Shown here in pieces: positions 19,417 through 27,170 of a DNA stretch of 64,000 nt; the first letter of the stretch is position 1; every line of letters begins with the position of its first letter. Under the pieces are notes generated by a model, which was not told the DNA's origin, searched no databases, and saw only the letters and a program-made list of their open reading frames with translations. The DNA lies in NCBI RefSeq assembly GCF_900115735.1, contig NZ_FOXO01000003.1, forward strand, positions 155,410 to 219,409. The letters run 5' to 3'. Both the position numbers and the translations under genes were made by a program. This DNA comes from Butyrivibrio proteoclasticus. GTDB lineage: Bacteria > Bacillota > Clostridia > Lachnospirales > Lachnospiraceae.

Positions 19417-19857
19417 TTAAATGCTTAAACCGTACTGACTCATCTTAGCTGCAATTTCATTGATGTCATCAAAGGTACTAGCCTTCTCCCATTCTGCCTT
19501 ACTCCAAATTTCAGCTCTGTTACCAACACCGGCAATAACTGCCTCTTTTTCTATTTTTGCGTGCTGCAGAAGATTTGCTGGTAAAAGGATTCTTCCCTGC
19601 TTGTCGACTTCCGCATCAATTGCGCCTGCAATAAAGAATCGTCCAAGCATTCTGGCTTCCGGTTTATCCATAGGCAGAGACTGGAGTTTTTCTTCAAACT
19701 GGTTCCATCCCTCTTCTGCGAACACAAAAAGGCATCCGTCAAAGCCCTTGGTAACCACAAATTGATCGCCCAAAAGCTCGCGGAATTTAGCAGGTATTAT
19801 GAGTCGTCCCTTAGCATCTATGGAATGACTGTATTCGCCTTTAAATGCTGCTCCCAC
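19417..19857 (-). CDS. mraZ: Transcriptional regulator MraZ
   Basis: DNA-binding dcw-cluster regulator of the AbrB/MraZ swapped-hairpin fold. Two MraZ repeats are visible, with the conserved DAKGRLIIPAKFRE (about 14-27) and DKQGRILLPANL (about 85-96). 146 residues. The only start consistent with the conserved N-terminus is a GTG at 19857, which has no convincing ribosome site and lies within the last of the repeats that probably form the MraZ operator. First gene of the dcw operon and likely autoregulated. Confidence 0.95.
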   Translation of the reverse strand: MGAAFKGEYSHSIDAKGRLIIPAKFRELLGDQFVVTKGFDGCLFVFAEEGWNQFEEKLQSLPMDKPEARMLGRFFIAGAIDAEVDKQGRILLPANLLQHAKIEKEAVIAGVGNRAEIWSKAEWEKASTFDDINEIAAKMSQYGLSI

Positions 19858-19910
19858 CTATTTTACCACTTTTCTACCACTTTTAACCACTTTATGACAC
19901 TTTTTACCAC
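19853..19910 (-). promoter_or_regulatory. MraZ-box operator: six GTGGT-type repeats at ~10-11 bp spacing
   Basis: Read on the minus strand, GTGGT/GTGTC/GTGGG units occur at 19910, 19900, 19890, 19880, 19869 and 19857, spaced 10, 10, 10, 11 and 12 bp and separated by A-rich stretches (AAAAGTGG). Characterised MraZ proteins bind short tandem G-rich repeats with about 10-bp spacing upstream of mraZ; in several Gram-positives the unit is AAAGTG-like. Here the array is downstream of the predicted start of transcription and reaches the mraZ start codon. Confidence 0.8.
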
Positions 19911-19918
19911 CTGAACAC

Positions 19919-19947
19919 ATTATAAAACACTTCTTTCATGCTGTCCA
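19919..19947 (-). promoter_or_regulatory. Sigma-A-type promoter of mraZ and the dcw cluster
   Basis: On the minus strand TGGACA (19947-19942) and a perfect TATAAT (19924-19919) are separated by exactly 17 bp. Transcription should start near 19912, just before the MraZ-box array. This is the best promoter match I found in the window. Confidence 0.82.
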
Positions 19948-19962
19948 TTAAAAATCCATGAA

Positions 19963-20006
19963 AAAAAATGCCCTCCTGAATCATAAATTCAAGAAGACAT
20001 TTTTTA
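19963..20006 (-). terminator. Terminator after lgt
   Basis: On the minus strand an imperfect hairpin (AAAAAATG...TGAAT pairing with ATTCA...CATTTTTT) ends in a run of eight T. It lies 25 nt downstream of the lgt stop and upstream of the dcw promoter. Confidence 0.65.
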
Positions 20007-20030
20007 TAGAAAAAATATTTATTCGATTTA

Positions 20031-20897
20031 TTACTTTTTACGCATTCGAAGTCGTTTTACAGCCATAACTGCCACTGAAAAAGTCACAAGACATATAGCA
20101 AGCATCTGAGACACCGGAAGTCCTGTAGTGTGCATTATCAACTGATCTGTTCTAAGTCCCTCTATCCAGGATCTTCCAAGACCATAACCACCAAGATACA
20201 TCAAAACTATCTCGCCATCAAATTTTTTGTGCTTGATATACAAAAGTATAATAATAAGAAGACACAGGTTCCACATACTTTCATAAAGAAATGTCGGACT
20301 CACCTGAATATAATTCGTACCTTCCACCATGTGAGCCTTCATAAGCTCAGTTATCTCTCCGCTTCGTACAGCTTCCACCGGAAGCCTCATAGCAAAAAGG
20401 TTATCTGTATATTCTCCAAAGGCTTCTCTGTTAGTAAAATTGCCCCATCTCCCCATTACCTGTCCAAGTAAAAGCCCCGGCATAATGGTATCTGTAAGCA
20501 AAAAGAAATTAACTTTTTTAACCTTGCAATAAATGAACGCTGTAAGGAACCCGGCAATCACGCCACCATATATGGCAAGACCACCATTTCTGATGTTAAG
20601 CACGCTGATAGGATTATCTTTATAATAATCCCAGGCAAAAAACACATAATAAGCTCTAGCGCCAAGAATTGAAAAGATTATTACAAAAGTCGCCACATCC
20701 CAGTATGTATCAGGATTCTGACCTGTTGCCCCGGCAATTTTCGAAATAAGGATAAGTGCCAGAAAAAAGCCCAGTCCAATAATCACTCCATACAAAGCAA
20801 TACTAAAACCAAAAACAGTAAAACTCTTTGGGACATTCTCCAAATAGATATTTAAGTGCGGAAACGCAATATCCATCTTCCCCATTATATCCGGCAT
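20031..20897 (-). CDS. lgt: Prolipoprotein diacylglyceryl transferase Lgt
   Basis: Membrane enzyme that transfers diacylglycerol from phosphatidylglycerol to the lipobox cysteine of prolipoproteins. About seven helices; the Lgt signature GRWGNFTNREAFG (near 145) and YGVIIGLGFFLAL, YGGVIAGF and ESMWNL motifs are present. 288 residues. ATG at 20897 with GGGAGG 5 nt upstream. The gene's products would serve the two solute-binding lipoproteins seen in this window. Confidence 0.95.
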   Translation of the reverse strand: MPDIMGKMDIAFPHLNIYLENVPKSFTVFGFSIALYGVIIGLGFFLALILISKIAGATGQNPDTYWDVATFVIIFSILGARAYYVFFAWDYYKDNPISVLNIRNGGLAIYGGVIAGFLTAFIYCKVKKVNFFLLTDTIMPGLLLGQVMGRWGNFTNREAFGEYTDNLFAMRLPVEAVRSGEITELMKAHMVEGTNYIQVSPTFLYESMWNLCLLIIILLYIKHKKFDGEIVLMYLGGYGLGRSWIEGLRTDQLIMHTTGLPVSQMLAICLVTFSVAVMAVKRLRMRKK

Positions 20898-20922
20898 AAC
20901 AGCCTCCCTGTATTTTATTTTT

Positions 20923-21000
20923 CATCGCAGACTCGTAATCGCTTCGCAATTCCTCTGCTTCACTTCGCATCGCAGACTCGTAATTGCTTCGCAATTCCTC
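20923..21000. repeat. 45-bp tandem repeat, 1.7 copies, between lgt and ychF
   Basis: A 33-bp block beginning CATCGCAGACTCGTAAT occurs at 20923-20955 and 20968-21000 with one mismatch, at a 45-bp period (a multiple of three). Each unit contains the smaller inverted repeat ATTGCGAAGCAAT. The minus-strand reading gives a Ser/Glu/Arg-rich 15-residue repeat, but it has no ribosome site and runs into lgt in another frame, so I regard it as non-coding. Confidence 0.75.
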
Positions 21001-21003
21001 GTT

Positions 21004-21083
21004 GAGGCGCTGCGCGCCTCATATCAAAGCATGAAAATATGCAGATTCCCATGCAAGCATGGATCTGCATATTTTCATGCTTT
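21004..21083. repeat. Two hairpins, including a ~27-bp stem, 3' of ychF
   Basis: GAGGCGC-TGC-GCGCCTC (21004-21020) is a perfect 7-bp hairpin. At 21026-21083 the arms pair over 21 bp without mismatch (starting AAAGCATGAAAATATGCAG), then after a 2-nt bulge CCATGC pairs with GCATGG around an AA loop. There is no T-run, so it may be a REP/MITE-like palindrome rather than a plain terminator, but its position 20 nt after ychF fits transcription termination or mRNA protection. Confidence 0.8.
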
Positions 21084-21102
21084 GCTGCGATGCTTTGCAG
21101 TA

Positions 21103-22200
21103 TCACACGTTAAATCTAAAGAGAATCACATCTCCATCCTGAACCACGTACTCTTTTCCTTCCATTCGGACAAGACCTTTTTCTCTCGCTGCTGCAAGTG
21201 AGCCCTCTCTGAGAAGATCCTCATAATTGATAACTTCAGCTTTGATAAATCCTCTTTCAAAATCTGTATGAATCTTACCTGCTGCCTGAGGAGCTTTTGT
21301 TCCAATCTTAATTGTCCATGCTCTTGTCTCATCTTCGCCTGATGTAAGGAAACTCATAAGACCAAGTGTCTTATAGCTTGCTGCAATAAGCTTATCAAGT
21401 CCAGACTCTGTAAGTCCCATACTTTCAAGGAACTCTGCCTTTTCATCTGCTTCCAGTTCAGAAATTTCAGCTTCAATCTGAGCACTGATAACAAATACCT
21501 CACTGCCGGACTTTGAAGCAAGTTCTCTGACTGCTGCAACATACTTGTTGGAAGCTCCCTCATCAGCAAGATCATCATCCTTTACATTGGCTGCATAAAT
21601 AACAGGTTTCCATGTAAGAAGGTCGTACCCATTCATAAGAGCAAGCTCATCTTCATCTGTGATCTCAAGCTCTCTAGCCATCTTATTCTCTTCAAGAGTT
21701 GCCTTTATCTTGTTCAAAAGATCCAGCTCTTTTGCTGCAGTCTTATCCATACGTGCAGTCTTAGAAACCTTTGCTATTCTTCTCTCAAGAACCTCGAGAT
21801 CAGCAAAAATAAGCTCAAGGTTGATTGTCTCTATATCTCTTGCAGGATCAACTGATCCGTCAACGTGAACTACGTTAGGATCTTCAAAACATCTTACAAC
21901 ATGTACAATAGCATCTGTCTCACGGATATTTGCAAGGAACTGGTTTCCAAGTCCTTCACCCTTTGATGCACCCTTTACTAGTCCGGCAATATCAACGAAC
22001 TCAATTGTTGCAGGTGTAACCTTCTTTGAATGATAAAGATCGCCAAGAAGCTTAAGTCTCTTGTCCGGAACTGCAACAACTCCAACATTAGGATCAATTG
22101 TCGCAAAAGGATAATTAGCTGCAAGCGCTCCTGCATTAGTAAGTGAATTGAAAAGTGTTGACTTACCTACGTTTGGTAAACCTACGATTCCTAGTTTCAT
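21103..22200 (-). CDS. ychF: Ribosome-associated GTPase/ATPase YchF (OLA1 family)
   Basis: Universally conserved Obg-like nucleotide hydrolase that prefers ATP and binds ribosomes. G1 [16 protein letters not shown]3 [20 protein letters not shown], NMxE-type region replaced as AANVKDDD, and the C-terminal TGS domain with [15 protein letters not shown] and [15 protein letters not shown]. 365 residues, standard. Preceded by GGAGG and a small palindrome (CCCGTA-TT-TACGGG, 22217-22230) in its leader. Confidence 0.96.
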   Translation of the reverse strand: MKLGIVGLPNVGKSTLFNSLTNAGALAANYPFATIDPNVGVVAVPDKRLKLLGDLYHSKKVTPATIEFVDIAGLVKGASKGEGLGNQFLANIRETDAIVHVVRCFEDPNVVHVDGSVDPARDIETINLELIFADLEVLERRIAKVSKTARMDKTAAKELDLLNKIKATLEENKMARELEITDEDELALMNGYDLLTWKPVIYAANVKDDDLADEGASNKYVAAVRELASKSGSEVFVISAQIEAEISELEADEKAEFLESMGLTESGLDKLIAASYKTLGLMSFLTSGEDETRAWTIKIGTKAPQAAGKIHTDFERGFIKAEVINYEDLLREGSLAAAREKGLVRMEGKEYVVQDGDVILFRFNV

Positions 22201-22332
22201 TTTTTATTACCTCCAGCCCGTATTTACGGGATTCTTTCTATCTAGAATAATGAAATATACACCATTTTACACCAGAAATGATAAGTTTTGATTATTTTTT
22301 TACTTCCCAACTTTTATACAAAATTATAAAGG

Positions 22333-23508
22333 CTATACAGCAGCCTCAAACTGTCTTATCGCAAGAATTAAAGAATCATCAGTCACATGTACATATGTAT
22401 CCATCGTGGTAGACAACTGTGCATGTCCCAAAATCTTTTGAAGAGACTTCGGATTAACTCCTCTCTCAATACATCTGGTAGCAAATGTGTGTCTTAATGC
22501 GTGCATACAAAAAGGTTTAATTCCTGCCTTATCACATATCTTATAAAGATTGGTATCATAAGTAGAATTCTTGATAGGCTCTCCGGTCCGAAAATTTACA
22601 AATATCAATTCCTTCATGTTTACTGTTCTCTCAAGTCCGGTTCTCGGGTCAATGAAGGTTAATACCTGTGACAGTGCCATGGATTCTTTCCTGGTGTGCC
22701 GCTTTTGATACAACCCATATAATATATCAAAAGCTTCTTCAGTAAGCGGTATTGTCCTGAATCCGGCCATTGTTTTTGGTGGTCCAGCTCTCCAATACCC
22801 ACGCTCATGTCTATACTCAAGTGCTTTATCAATTGTCAGGGTTCTATTCTCAATATCAAAGCTGTCCCAAGTTAGACCTATCAGCTCACCGGTTCTAAGT
22901 CCTGTCTGCAAAAGCAACCTAAATTGTTTTGCATTATGATTCTTATCTGCAAATTCGAGGAATTTTTCCTGTTCCTCCACAGTGAGAACTCTGCGCGGTG
23001 TCTTTACTTTTTTTGCTCTGAAGTTCACTGCATCAAGCGGATGCTTAGGAATAAGATCGTTTAGCAAAGCAGATTTGAACATTGAGCCAAGACAAATGTA
23101 TGTCTGATAGACTGTAGATATTGCGTAATCTGCCTGCATTTCATTAAGAATCTGCTGACAATGCATCGCCTTAACATCTATAAGCAACATCTTACCTATA
23201 TGGTTTTGGACATTAGTATAGTAACGATCCTTATAATTTCTTATCGTATTTGGCGATAAACCCTGCTTAAATGTTTTTATCCAATATACAAACCACTCAT
23301 CAACAGTCATGCTATATTCAATGGCTGTGGCCGGTTTTTTATCATCCTCAAGCCGGCTTATCGTGACCCACTTTTTGGCATCTGCAGCATTATCAAAATA
23401 TTTTTCTACTCTTTTTCCACTCTTGTTAGTAAATCTGGCTGAATATAAACCATCCTTTCTCTGCACAATTCCTTCGCCGATTTCTCGGCCTCTTAAATCT
23501 TTACCCAC
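22333..23508 (-). CDS. int: Tyrosine recombinase / integrase (Tn916-type)
   Basis: Site-specific recombinase of an integrated element. N-terminal AP2-like arm-binding part (GEGIVQRKDGLYSARF), SAM-like core-binding domain (~70-165), then the catalytic domain with Arg in TGLRTGELIGL, HALRHTFATR (His-x-x-Arg), LGHAQLSTTMDTYVH (His and nucleophile Tyr). All catalytic residues seem intact. The start is a GTG at 23508 (MGKDLRGREIG) with AAGGAG 7 nt upstream, which matches Tn916 Int in register; an earlier ATG lacks a ribosome site. Lies 90 nt after the MazF-Xis gene, at the left end of the element next to ychF. Confidence 0.92.
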   Translation of the reverse strand: MGKDLRGREIGEGIVQRKDGLYSARFTNKSGKRVEKYFDNAADAKKWVTISRLEDDKKPATAIEYSMTVDEWFVYWIKTFKQGLSPNTIRNYKDRYYTNVQNHIGKMLLIDVKAMHCQQILNEMQADYAISTVYQTYICLGSMFKSALLNDLIPKHPLDAVNFRAKKVKTPRRVLTVEEQEKFLEFADKNHNAKQFRLLLQTGLRTGELIGLTWDSFDIENRTLTIDKALEYRHERGYWRAGPPKTMAGFRTIPLTEEAFDILYGLYQKRHTRKESMALSQVLTFIDPRTGLERTVNMKELIFVNFRTGEPIKNSTYDTNLYKICDKAGIKPFCMHALRHTFATRCIERGVNPKSLQKILGHAQLSTTMDTYVHVTDDSLILAIRQFEAAV

Positions 23509-23597
23509 AATAACACTCCTTCTTAATAAAGGAAGCATCATCACGCGTGTATAAAAATAACATAGAAAAGCCTTTTTTTCAAGATTGGCAGGCTCTA

Positions 23598-24182
23598 TCA
23601 GATGAGTTCCACATTATTTAAATACTCGTCAAACGCCTCTCGTTTTATCAATATTTTTCTTCCTACCTGAAAAGAGATTTTGATTAAGGGATCTTTACAT
23701 AATTCCCTTATTCTGTTTATTCCAATATTCGAATACTCCGATGCTTCTTCGACAGTCATTGAAGTTTTGTGCCAAATTGGTACCCCAGACGGATCCGATT
23801 TTATCAAATCCTTCTTAGCAGTTTTCTCTATTTTATCCAGCCCTAACTGTATACGAATTGACTTATTGATTCTCGCTTTCATAAAGTCCTCTGGCAAACT
23901 ACCAATGTATCTTATGAGCTTACTCCTGCTTATGGTAGTTATCTGCTCTGCCATAGACGCTGATTCTTCATCAAGTCCCCCAATATGATCCAAAAGCACA
24001 TGCGTGGGAAATCCTTTACTTCGATGAATCTTAGTCGTCACAGGTATTACTGTAATTGTAGGCGAATACTTATTTCCTTTATTATTTTGTACTATTACAA
24101 CAGGACGCTCGCCTCTCTGTACAGATCCTATGTTTTCACCCAGATCTGCTAAGTATATGTCTCCTCTTAAAACTTCTCTCAT
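23598..24182 (-). CDS. MazF/PemK-like domain fused to excisionase-like HTH domain
   Basis: 194 residues in two parts. Residues ~1-115 match MazF/PemK endoribonuclease toxins: RGDIYLADLG, GERPVVIVQNN, ITVIPVTTK, and MAEQITTISRSKLIRYIG are the family's strand pattern. Residues ~140-194 (SMTVEEASEYSNIGINRIRELCKD ... GRKILIKREAFDEYL) match the winged-helix excisionase (Xis) fold of Tn916-like elements. Standalone xis directly before int is usual; here the toxin-like domain is joined in frame. No antitoxin gene is adjacent, so the MazF part may serve as a DNA- or RNA-binding or regulatory module. ATG at 24182 with AGGAG 11 nt upstream, just after an attenuator-like terminator. Confidence 0.85.
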   Translation of the reverse strand: MREVLRGDIYLADLGENIGSVQRGERPVVIVQNNKGNKYSPTITVIPVTTKIHRSKGFPTHVLLDHIGGLDEESASMAEQITTISRSKLIRYIGSLPEDFMKARINKSIRIQLGLDKIEKTAKKDLIKSDPSGVPIWHKTSMTVEEASEYSNIGINRIRELCKDPLIKISFQVGRKILIKREAFDEYLNNVELI

Positions 24183-24198
24183 ATTTGTTATATCTCCT

Positions 24199-24244
24199 AA
24201 AAAAAGAGCGTTTCCTTCATAAATAAAATATGGAAGAAACGCTC
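24199..24244 (-). terminator. Attenuator-like terminator in front of mazF-xis
   Basis: On the minus strand GAGCGTTTC pairs with GAAACGCTC, extended by further A/T pairs, followed by TTTTTTT; the mazF-xis ATG begins 17 nt after the T-run. Because it lies between a leader region and the recombination genes, it could allow regulated read-through into mazF-xis and int. Confidence 0.85.
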
Positions 24245-24297
24245 CAAAATATTTATATTGTATCTATTTGTCCTCGACACCCGGATTTCGGAAGTCA

Positions 24298-24405
24298 TCA
24301 GGCGGCTGCAGCTGACAGCTCCATAGGCTCTTTACCTCCCCGCGGATCTCGCCGGGCCGCTCCCATTACGATGAGTTGTGGCTGAGCGGAAGTATCATTA
24401 TCCAT
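24298..24405 (-). CDS. Candidate 35-residue leader peptide in a structured leader
   Basis: Small minus-strand frame starting MDNDTSAQPQLIVMG, continuing with AARRDPRGGKEP and ending AAAA. It lies in a local GC-rich stretch (24295-24560) between the sigma-like gene and the attenuator. No strong ribosome site is seen. The region also has several short hairpins (GCCGGT pairing with ACCGGT near 24425; AGCTGTCAGCT near 24310), so it may equally be a structured RNA. I do not recognise the peptide; the coding call is tentative. Confidence 0.4.
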   Translation of the reverse strand: MDNDTSAQPQLIVMGAARRDPRGGKEPMELSAAAA

Positions 24406-24585
24406 GTTATTGTCATCGCCAGACCGGTGCTACCGGCTTTCAGTGAGGCTATATCGCGCAAGGCGTACCTTTGGGGCTTGAATAACAGGAACGTACCTGA
24501 TGAATGGCTATTTACTTTTCAATGTCCGACAAATGAGTTTTTATCCTCTCATCTATCCGAACAGAGAAGTTACTGATGGTACCCC

Positions 24586-25101
24586 TTAGTTTTTATATTT
24601 TTGAATTTTCTTAATTGCCTCGTTCAAAGATTTCAACACATTCTTATGTGAAACACCTTCTAGTTCAGCTATTTCACGCGCAGTCAAATCATTATAAAAA
24701 TACAGTTTGAGCCTCCTTTTCTGAATATCTGTAAGAGTTTCAACAGCCTTACGTAAGCATTCTACCTCATCCATCTGGACAACTATATCCTCTGGTTCAT
24801 CCTTTGAAAAAACAGAATATATATACTCAGTTTCTCCCTCCACATATCCGTCCAGTGAGCAGGTTCTGACTCTTCTCATTCTATGTTTAGCCTCATTTCT
24901 GTCATAATCCTTAAGCACCTCTCCCTGAGCTTTTGTCATGACAACAAATGGCTTGAACATAGATAATTCATCTCCATATTTTTCTATAAGCATTTCACTA
25001 TCAAGCTCCGTGATAACAGCCCACTTGACTCCTCCTGTCATTCCTGGATACTCATAGCCAAGGTCTATTATTTCATATTCATTTTTCTCATTAATATTCA
25101 T
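24586..25101 (-). CDS. Sigma-70-like regulatory protein (Tn916 Orf7-like position)
   Basis: 171-residue protein whose C-terminal ~55 residues (LRKAVETLTDIQKRRLKLYFYN, DLTAREIAELEGVSHKNVLKSL) form a sigma region 4-type helix-turn-helix. The N-terminal part is acidic and lacks an obvious sigma region 2. In Tn916-like elements a sigma-like ORF sits at this position and promotes expression of the element's genes. ATG at 25101 with GGAGG 9 nt upstream; an earlier ATG has none. Two GTTCAAATYTGAAC palindromes lie 90-150 bp upstream. Confidence 0.75.
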   Translation of the reverse strand: MNINEKNEYEIIDLGYEYPGMTGGVKWAVITELDSEMLIEKYGDELSMFKPFVVMTKAQGEVLKDYDRNEAKHRMRRVRTCSLDGYVEGETEYIYSVFSKDEPEDIVVQMDEVECLRKAVETLTDIQKRRLKLYFYNDLTAREIAELEGVSHKNVLKSLNEAIKKIQKYKN

Positions 25102-25189
25102 TATCCGTTTCCTCCGATTTTTGAAAGTTGTCAGTTTCAAAAACCGGGCTTCACGGATATCTGCCTATGTAAGTTTCCCAATTAAAAAT

Positions 25190-25254
25190 GTTCAAATCTG
25201 AACCTTATTCAGAGAAAACAGAGAAAAATCTCCGAAATGAGTTCAAATTTGAAC
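25190..25254. promoter_or_regulatory. Paired palindromic operator, GTTCAAATYTGAAC x2
   Basis: GTTCAAATCTGAAC (25190-25203) and the perfect palindrome GTTCAAATTTGAAC (25241-25254) are 51 bp apart centre to centre, about five helical turns. They lie upstream of the sigma-like gene. I see no other feature in 25102-25441. Confidence 0.55.
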
Positions 25255-25441
25255 GCTAAAAATGGGCATAATAAAAAGACGGTAGCAAAACAGAATACCC
25301 GTCATGGATATTTCCTCTGTTCTGCTCCGCCTTTCAACATCAATTACTGTTCATAGTCCGTCTAAGCAAACTCTTGCTGCATGCTGCGAACCTTCCTCAA
25401 TTACGGATTCAACGCCCAATACATACAGCTCATATCAATAT

Positions 25442-25696
25442 TTAGTTGTATTCATGAATGCCTTTTTTTTGCATTCTTTTTTCTTTTCTGCGGATTCTGG
25501 CAACCTTTCTTCTGTCCTTAAAAATAAATGGTCCCTCTCCCATATTCATTATGACAAGCCTTCTTCCGCATTCTCTGCAGGGCTCTATAATGCGCCCAAT
25601 ATCCATATCGGTATCACACACCCACTTCCCACAGTATGGGCAATGTAATTCCTCCAATTCCCTCTCAAAGCAAGCCGCTACATTTATATCTGCCAT
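25442..25696 (-). CDS. Small zinc-ribbon protein of the integrated element
   Basis: 84 residues. Two CxxC pairs, HCPYCGKWVCD and EPCRECGRRL, are spaced like a zinc ribbon, followed by a strongly basic helix (KDRRKVARIRRKEKRMQKK). Such proteins are common in phage and conjugative element regulatory modules. The ATG at 25696 (GGGAG 8 nt upstream) is preferred to a TTG six codons earlier. Specific function unknown. Confidence 0.7.
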   Translation of the reverse strand: MADINVAACFERELEELHCPYCGKWVCDTDMDIGRIIEPCRECGRRLVIMNMGEGPFIFKDRRKVARIRRKEKRMQKKGIHEYN

Positions 25697-25739
25697 TGCA
25701 TTTTCTCCCAACAATTCTTTTTACTCTTCCTAATTAAAA

Positions 25740-25847
25740 TCAGATTCCCCGGAATTGCAATGGCCCACATCTTATTCGACCATATAAGCATTTACACATT
25801 TTTTCATAACAATCACTAGCTCCCCACTTAGTGATATGTTTCCCCAA
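25740..25847 (-). CDS. Candidate 35-residue cysteine-containing small protein
   Basis: A strong ribosome site (AAGGAGGAG) lies 8 nt upstream of a TTG that opens a 35-codon frame beginning MGKHITKWGASD with four cysteines. No other start uses this ribosome site in frame. The segment also contains a hairpin (ATCACTA pairing with TTAGTGAT, 25811-25834), which might indicate regulation. Not recognised; coding status uncertain. Confidence 0.35.
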   Translation of the reverse strand: MGKHITKWGASDCYEKMCKCLYGRIRCGPLQFRGI

Positions 25848-25993
25848 ATAATGACTCCTCCTTTCTGCAACGATAGGCATTTTATCACATGATCACTGGC
25901 ATTTGGCGGATTTAATGAAGTTTGTTAAACATTAGACGTAGTTTATATGTTTTTTATTGCGTAATTGTTGAGTGTTTCTCAATTAATGTAAAA

Positions 25994-26013
25994 GAGCAGC
26001 CTCAAAGCTGCTC
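25994..26013 (-). terminator. Hairpin terminator after the 26015-26680 gene
   Basis: GAGCAGC-6 nt-GCTGCTC followed by TTTTAC on the minus strand, immediately after the stop codon. Confidence 0.75.
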
Positions 26014-26014
26014 C

Positions 26015-26680
26015 CTAAACATATTTCATCCACCATCTATGCTGTTCTGGTCTTGGTATAATTCCTTCTTCTATATCTTCCATTTCTCTTCTGACAGCAT
26101 ATATCCACATCAAGATTCCAAAAATTGCCATGCCTGCTTCTTTTTTACTCTCAAGAGTTGAGCGGCTTATCTGTAATTGTCTGGCATACTCCTCGTTAGT
26201 AAGTGAACTTGCCTCTCCAGTAAAAAAGCAATCTGTAAGTATCGTCCTGATAAGCTTACCATCCTTACGTCTGTCTTTTTCGGGATCATATGGCGTACCT
26301 GACACATTACCATCAAGCATCCTCTCTATTTTATCAAGCATCCCATCTGACTTTCCTTTGATCCAAATAGTACGTACAAGTTCCCATATAAAATCTCCAC
26401 GTCCTCCATATTCGGCAGGAATTGGTATCGGTTTATCGTGATTAAAAACATTCGGCATTTGATCAACCAGAAGAATGTACCAATGTCTAAGCCTAAGCTT
26501 CTGGGATTGTATGACTGCAGGCACATTGTTATTTGCGTCCTCTTCAGCTACAACTTGTCCTGCCAACAACCTGGTAAGCATGTCTTCTGCAAAGTCAGAA
26601 GCATCCTTAACATCAAAACCTTCCTGCTTACACAATTCTTCGGCAAGTCTTTCCGCTGTCATTCTTGTTACTTTTTGCAT
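26015..26680 (-). CDS. Uncharacterised protein with C-terminal helix-turn-helix-like segment
   Basis: 221 residues that I cannot assign. The N-terminal half (MQKVTRMTAERLAEELCKQ) is helical; the segment NEEYARQLQISRSTLESKKEAG near residue 165 looks like a helix-turn-helix, followed by an amphipathic helix. It lies between the XRE gene and the zinc-ribbon gene of the integrated element. ATG at 26680 has GGAGGG 6 nt upstream; an earlier ATG overlaps the XRE gene. Probably a regulatory protein of the element. Confidence 0.65.
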   Translation of the reverse strand: MQKVTRMTAERLAEELCKQEGFDVKDASDFAEDMLTRLLAGQVVAEEDANNNVPAVIQSQKLRLRHWYILLVDQMPNVFNHDKPIPIPAEYGGRGDFIWELVRTIWIKGKSDGMLDKIERMLDGNVSGTPYDPEKDRRKDGKLIRTILTDCFFTGEASSLTNEEYARQLQISRSTLESKKEAGMAIFGILMWIYAVRREMEDIEEGIIPRPEQHRWWMKYV

Positions 26681-26718
26681 GCTTCTCCCTCCATAATTAA
26701 AAAAAGACAGATCCGCTA

Positions 26719-27096
26719 TCAATTAGCCTCCCTGTCATTTACGTTCTTCAAGCCTTCCGTATTTTCATCTTTCATTGCTCCAGCAAATCCAACAACATAC
26801 CTTGTGAATCGGTTTCTGTTTTCTTGTCCTTTAAATGATCGATATGTCTCTATCAATATTCTTTCATTTTTATCTGCATGAAACTCCTCATCAAAAAATT
26901 CTTTTAATGTTACATCTAACCCCCGACATATCTTATTAAGTATCCTCAAATCTGGCATGGATCCTCTTTTCATCATATTATATATCTGATTTCTCTCGAG
27001 CCCTCCATCAACAGCGACACGATAGAGTGATTTTTCAACTTCATCAGCAAGCGTCATTATTCTGCAATAAATATAGTCAGTTGCGATTTCATCCAT
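26719..27096 (-). CDS. XRE-family transcriptional regulator
   Basis: 125 residues with a Cro/CI-type helix-turn-helix at about 15-70: LYRVAVDGGLERNQIYNMM, RGSMPDLRILNKICRGL, DVTLKEFF. The C-terminal half is charged and may dimerise or sense a signal. It is at the position of Orf9 in Tn916-like modules and is the outermost gene of the element. The upstream palindrome at 27193-27210 is a plausible operator. Confidence 0.8.
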   Translation of the reverse strand: MDEIATDYIYCRIMTLADEVEKSLYRVAVDGGLERNQIYNMMKRGSMPDLRILNKICRGLDVTLKEFFDEEFHADKNERILIETYRSFKGQENRNRFTRYVVGFAGAMKDENTEGLKNVNDREAN

Positions 27097-27170
27097 AAAA
27101 TGCCTCCTTACACGCGAAGCCTCCTTGATATTATTTTATTTCAATATGTTTGCAGTAAAAATAAACACCG

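Noticed and set aside
20803..20994. Minus-strand frame reading through the 45-bp repeat into lgt
   Set aside because: Overlaps lgt in another frame and lacks a ribosome site; the apparent peptide repeat is a by-product of the DNA repeat.
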